Assembly (NCBI GenBank): GCA_021781095.1
Contig: JAJXXM010000284.1
Location: 1-9,548, forward strand
Length of the DNA stretch: 9,548 nt
Direction: 5' to 3'
Source of the DNA: a bacterium
GTDB taxonomy: Bacteria; Eremiobacterota; Eremiobacteria; Baltobacterales; Baltobacteraceae
The translations under genes were made by a program, and so were the position numbers. Every line of letters begins with the position of its first letter. Positions within the stretch are counted from its first letter, which is position 1. This document shows, in pieces, positions 6,891-9,548 of this stretch. The notes under the pieces are model-generated. The model was not told where the DNA came from and did not search any database. It saw only the letters and a program-made list of their open reading frames with translations.

Positions 6891-6911
6891 AAAAAAGACC
6901 GAAAAACGGTC
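6891..6911 (-). terminator. Possible intrinsic terminator or A-rich origin inverted repeat
   Basis: Plus-strand GACCG-AAAAA-CGGTC (6897-6911) is a perfect 5-bp inverted repeat preceded by AAAAAA (6891-6896). Read on the minus strand it is a hairpin followed by six T, the layout of an intrinsic terminator, which would shield the rpmH promoter from leftward transcription through the origin. A competing GGTC (6885-6888) can also pair with GACC (6897-6900). The short stem and the origin setting make a DNA-unwinding role equally plausible. Confidence 0.35.
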
Positions 6912-6922
6912 GGAACACGGGC

Positions 6923-6931
6923 TGTGGATAA
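6923..6931 (-). promoter_or_regulatory. Perfect DnaA box
   Basis: TGTGGATAA on the plus strand is the exact complement of the consensus TTATCCACA. It lies 136 bp upstream of dnaA. DnaA binding here would serve initiation and probably autoregulation of dnaA, as in other bacteria. Confidence 0.85.
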
Positions 6932-7053
6932 GTGCACAACTCCGTGGATATTTTCGCAGGGAGATGCCCTCATTAAGCCAAGCCGAGAGACCCACCCCGA
7001 TGTTCGGAGGCTACGGCTTTCGAGCACCGATAAACTTCTTAATCAGGCTTGTG

Positions 7054-7059
7054 AAGGAG
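7054..7059 (+). promoter_or_regulatory. Ribosome binding site of dnaA
   Basis: AAGGAG ends 7 nt before the ATG at 7067. It is a near-ideal Shine-Dalgarno sequence and fixes the start; the next in-frame candidates have none comparable. Confidence 0.85.
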
Positions 7060-7066
7060 CAACGGC

Positions 7067-8482
7067 ATGGCGCTGACGGTCGGCACCTCGGAGTTTTCCA
7101 CGGAGCTTTGGGAGAGCGCTCTCGTTGCTTTGCGCGACGCGTTTTCGAAGCCCGTTTTCGAGATGTGGATCAAGCCGATGCACCTGCTCGCGATCGATGG
7201 AAGCGAGCTCTCGTTAGGCGTCCATACCGGTTTCGCACGCGAATGGGTGGAGACGCGTTTGAAATCGCAGATCGTCGAGACGCTCAGCGGCGTTTTCGGC
7301 GAAGCCGTGACGCTGCGTCTGCGCGTGCTCGAACCCGAGGAGATCGCCCAACTCGCGCAAGCGGCCGTCCCGACGCGCGAAGAGAGCGCTCCGGCAGCTC
7401 CCTCCGAAACGGTTGCGAGCGCCCCCGCGGTCCACGTGCGCAATCTCGATACCCTGCGTAGCGCGAACCTCAACGTCCGCTATACCTTCGAAGAGTTCGT
7501 CGTCGGCAATTCCAATCGGTTCGCCCACGCCGCCGCGCAAGCGGTCGCATCGGCGCCGGCGCGCGCCTACAATCCGCTCTTTCTCTACGGTGGGGTCGGG
7601 TTGGGCAAGACCCATCTCATGCACGCGATCGGCCACCGCGTATTGCTCGACCATCCCGGAGCGAATCTCGTCTATGTGACTTGCGAGAAATTCACCAACG
7701 AGTTCATCATTGCGTTACAAAACAACAAGACGCCGGAATTCCGGAACAAGTATCGTCAGGTCGACGTGCTGTTGATCGACGATATTCAGTTCCTCGCCGG
7801 GAAAGAGACCACGCAAGAAGAGTTCTTCCATACGTTCAACGCGCTTCACGAATCGGGGCGCCAGTTGATCATCTCCTCCGATCGCCCCCCGAAAGAGATC
7901 CAAACCCTGGAATCGCGGCTCCGCTCGCGTTTCGAATGGGGGCTCCTGACCGATATTCAGAATCCCGATATCGAGACCCGCGAAGCGATCCTGCGCAAAA
8001 AGGCCCAGACCGACCGCATCCCCGTCCCCGACGAGGTGACCTCGTTTATCGCCCGCGTCATTCCCTCGAACATCCGCGAACTCGAGGGCGCGCTGATCCG
8101 CGTCGTCGCCTTCGCCTCGCTCTCGAAGTCGCCGATCACCACCGAACTCGCCAGCGAGGCGCTCAAGAGCCTCATCGCCGACGCCTCGGTGAGCCGCGTC
8201 ACCATTCCCAAGATTAAAGAGGTCGTCGCGGCCGCGAACGGGCTAACGCTCAAAGAGCTCGACCACCCCCGCCGCGATGCCCGCGTCGCGGGCCCCCGCC
8301 AGATCGCGATGTACGTCGCGACCCAGCTGACCAACTGTTCGCTCCCGCAGATCGCTCGCGAATTCGGAAAGAAAGACCACACGACGATCATCTACGCGCG
8401 GAACAAAATTAAAGAGCAAATGATGCGCGACGAGGCGTTTCGCAACCGGGTCGAGCGCCTGATCGACGCTTGCCGGCGCTAA
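7067..8482 (+). CDS. dnaA: Chromosomal replication initiator protein DnaA
   Basis: DnaA is the AAA+ ATPase that binds DnaA boxes, melts oriC and recruits the helicase DnaB. The 471-aa product has all four domains. Domain I is at about 8-90 (LWESAL...FEMWIKPM). A short Ala/Pro/Glu-rich linker covers about 92-125. The AAA+ core has Walker A GGVGLGKTH (175-183), Walker B LLIDDIQF (Asp238-Asp239) and the arginine-rich SRLRSRFEWG box. Domain IV ends in the DNA-binding signature PQIAREFGKKDHTTIIYA with Asp437-His438-Thr439-Thr440. ATG 7067 follows a strong AAGGAG. DnaA boxes lie on both sides of the gene, so autoregulation is likely. Length and motifs are intact. Confidence 0.99.
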   Translation: MALTVGTSEFSTELWESALVALRDAFSKPVFEMWIKPMHLLAIDGSELSLGVHTGFAREWVETRLKSQIVETLSGVFGEAVTLRLRVLEPEEIAQLAQAAVPTREESAPAAPSETVASAPAVHVRNLDTLRSANLNVRYTFEEFVVGNSNRFAHAAAQAVASAPARAYNPLFLYGGVGLGKTHLMHAIGHRVLLDHPGANLVYVTCEKFTNEFIIALQNNKTPEFRNKYRQVDVLLIDDIQFLAGKETTQEEFFHTFNALHESGRQLIISSDRPPKEIQTLESRLRSRFEWGLLTDIQNPDIETREAILRKKAQTDRIPVPDEVTSFIARVIPSNIRELEGALIRVVAFASLSKSPITTELASEALKSLIADASVSRVTIPKIKEVVAAANGLTLKELDHPRRDARVAGPRQIAMYVATQLTNCSLPQIAREFGKKDHTTIIYARNKIKEQMMRDEAFRNRVERLIDACRR

Positions 8483-8727
8483 CCGCGCTCTCCACCGGGG
8501 CCCGTACAGGGGCGGTGCAGGAACGTGGATAACGAAACCGCCGCGACGGGCGCCGGAAACTGCGAAGAACCGCTCGCAGCCTTACCCACACGGTCGCTGC
8601 GGAGCAAACCCGCACCGACAGTGACGAAAAGCGAACTTGTTCGCACGCCCCACCGCTCTACTGGTACGATTACGACGTATTTACTAAAAAAGAACGACGG
8701 CATACATGCAAGAGGACGTGAGTAACT
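8483..8727. other. dnaA-dnaN intergenic region with second DnaA box cluster
   Basis: This 245-bp noncoding stretch holds two DnaA boxes with a single mismatch, in opposite orientations: CGTGGATAA (8524-8532) and TTACCCACA (8582-8590). After the dnaA stop, CACC (8493-8496), GCCC (8500-8503), GGGC (8510-8513) and GGTG (8514-8517) can fold into an 8-bp stem with a 3-nt bulge, but no T-run follows. An AT-rich patch (about 8668-8694, with six A at 8686-8691) precedes dnaN. With the upstream segment this suggests a bipartite origin like those known in Bacillus and Helicobacter. No clear dnaN promoter: TTCGCA (8640-8645) and TACGAT (8665-8670) are 19 nt apart and match poorly. Confidence 0.65.
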
Positions 8728-9548
8728 GTGAAGCTATCCTGTGAGACCAAGGAGATCGCTGCCGCCGTTGGTGCGGCAAGCAAAGTCGTAAACGCGCATA
8801 CGACCGTGCCGATCCTTTCCAACGTACTCATCCATGCCGAGAACGGCACGCTCTCCGTACGAGCGACCGATCTCGAACTCACGCTCGAGCAGCGGCTCAA
8901 AGCCGAGATCGAAGAGCCGGGCAGCATCACCGTGCCGGCGAAACTCTTCGCCGGGTATCTCGCCAACTTGCCGGCGACCTCGACCATCGAGCTCAGCGGA
9001 ACGCCGAATCGCGTCGGCGTGAAATGCGAGCGGACGAATTACGATTTTAACGCGCTGCCGGGCGACGAATATCCGCCCTTACCCGCCGCCGTCAAAGGCG
9101 CGCAATTCTCCCTCTCGGGAAAACGCTTGCGCGAAGGCATCGATGCCGTCATCTTCGCCGCAGCGACCGAAGAGGCGCGCGGCGCGGTGATGATGGGCAC
9201 GCTGCTCGAAATCGAAGGCGATAAACTCACGATGGTCGCGACCGACGGGTATCGGCTCGCGCGCTACGAAACCACGCTCGACGAATCGCCGGGCGGGCAC
9301 GAACGGTTCATCGTACCCTCGCGTGCGCTCGCCGAAGTCGCGCGCAATCTCGCCGGAGCGGAGCGAGTGAACGTCAACGTGTTGGGAGCGCAGAACAACC
9401 AGCTGCAGTTCTCCGCCGAACATGCCGCCGTAACGGTGCGACTGGTGGACGGGCAGTACCCGAACTACCAGCAAGTGATCCCCGCGAAGTTCGATCGGAA
9501 AGTCACCGCGAGCGTGCCGGCACTCGTCGCCGGCGACCGCGCTTCGAT
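8728..9548 (+). CDS. dnaN: DNA polymerase III beta subunit (sliding clamp), 3' truncated by the window edge
   Basis: DnaN is the ring-shaped clamp that tethers DNA polymerase III and repair factors to DNA. Translation from GTG 8728 gives MKLSCETKEIAAAVGAASKVV, then TVPILSNVLI, matching the clamp N-terminus. DGQYPNYQQVIP (residues 241-252) is the conserved domain II/III block. About 273 residues of the usual 365-375 are present; the frame is open at the end, so truncation reflects only the window. An in-frame TGA at 8719-8721 makes GTG 8728 the first possible start. The ribosome site, AGAGG (8711-8715), is 12 nt away and not ideal, so translation may be modest. The dnaA-dnaN order is standard. 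Confidence 0.97.
   Translation, partial: MKLSCETKEIAAAVGAASKVVNAHTTVPILSNVLIHAENGTLSVRATDLELTLEQRLKAEIEEPGSITVPAKLFAGYLANLPATSTIELSGTPNRVGVKCERTNYDFNALPGDEYPPLPAAVKGAQFSLSGKRLREGIDAVIFAAATEEARGAVMMGTLLEIEGDKLTMVATDGYRLARYETTLDESPGGHERFIVPSRALAEVARNLAGAERVNVNVLGAQNNQLQFSAEHAAVTVRLVDGQYPNYQQVIPAKFDRKVTASVPALVAGDRAS

Larger units (their letters stand above)
6754..7066. other. oriC segment upstream of dnaA
   Basis: This noncoding region lies between the divergent rpmH promoter and dnaA, the commonest bacterial origin position. It holds one perfect DnaA box, TGTGGATAA (6923-6931), and a degenerate box, CGTGGATAT (6943-6951), in the same orientation and 20 bp away. Weaker two-mismatch matches are TGTGTATAG (6786-6794) and CTCTCCACA (6763-6771). 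Next to the perfect box is an A-rich stretch (6891-6906), unusual in this GC-rich sequence and a candidate unwinding element. TTTTCGC occurs three times (near 6825, 6845 and 6951). I found no convincing -35/-10 pair for dnaA in 6930-7050. Origin identity rests on gene order and boxes, not on a functional test. Confidence 0.8.

Noticed and set aside
6703..7461. Plus-strand open frame of 252 codons spanning the origin and the start of dnaA
   Set aside because: Overlaps conserved dnaA in a different frame and covers DnaA boxes and the rpmH promoter; no homologous features.
8525..8725. Plus-strand open frame of 66 codons between dnaA and dnaN
   Set aside because: Its GTG lies inside a DnaA box, it has no Shine-Dalgarno sequence, and the product shows no recognisable pattern; the region is better explained as origin or regulatory DNA.
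1..9548. tRNA, rRNA, CRISPR, insertion sequence, phage or defence genes
   Set aside because: Looked for on both strands; no cloverleaf-like block, spacer array, transposase or toxin-antitoxin-like gene could be supported. The window is housekeeping apart from the VOC-MnmE fusion and repeats.

Overview
The window is the replication-origin neighbourhood of a high-GC bacterial chromosome. A leftward operon (minus strand) has the classic order rpmH-rnpA-yidD-yidC-khpB/jag-mnmE-mnmG-rsmG. A noncoding origin region separates it from rightward dnaA and dnaN (plus strand). Every gene points away from the origin, so all are co-oriented with replication. The lineage cannot be fixed from sequence alone. 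The short YidC without the large periplasmic domain of Proteobacteria, and the Gly/Arg-rich KhpB, would suit a deep-branching Terrabacteria-type group (for example Vulcanimicrobiota/Eremiobacterota). That placement is inference with low confidence.

Layout: 1-155 holds 51-bp-period GC-rich palindromic repeats beyond the 3' end of rsmG. 156-6662 is the leftward operon, packed with 1- and 4-bp stop/start overlaps and driven by a near-consensus sigma70-type promoter at 6724-6753. 6663-7066 is the rpmH leader plus the first origin segment, with one perfect DnaA box, a second degenerate box 20 bp away and an A-rich inverted repeat. 7067-8482 is dnaA. 8483-8727 is a second noncoding segment with two one-mismatch DnaA boxes. 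8728 to the end is dnaN, cut by the window edge.

The operon links ribosome and RNase P assembly (rpmH, rnpA), membrane protein insertion (yidD, yidC), RNA binding (khpB), wobble-uridine modification of tRNA (mnmE, mnmG) and 16S rRNA methylation (rsmG).

The main surprise is in mnmE. The gene carries a complete N-terminal VOC (glyoxalase/dioxygenase-fold) domain with all four predicted metal ligands, read in frame into a complete MnmE GTPase, with no usable internal start for MnmE alone. The start codon of this fused gene also lies in the stem of a perfect 9-bp inverted repeat whose loop exposes the ribosome binding site. The remaining genes look like ordinary, intact housekeeping genes.
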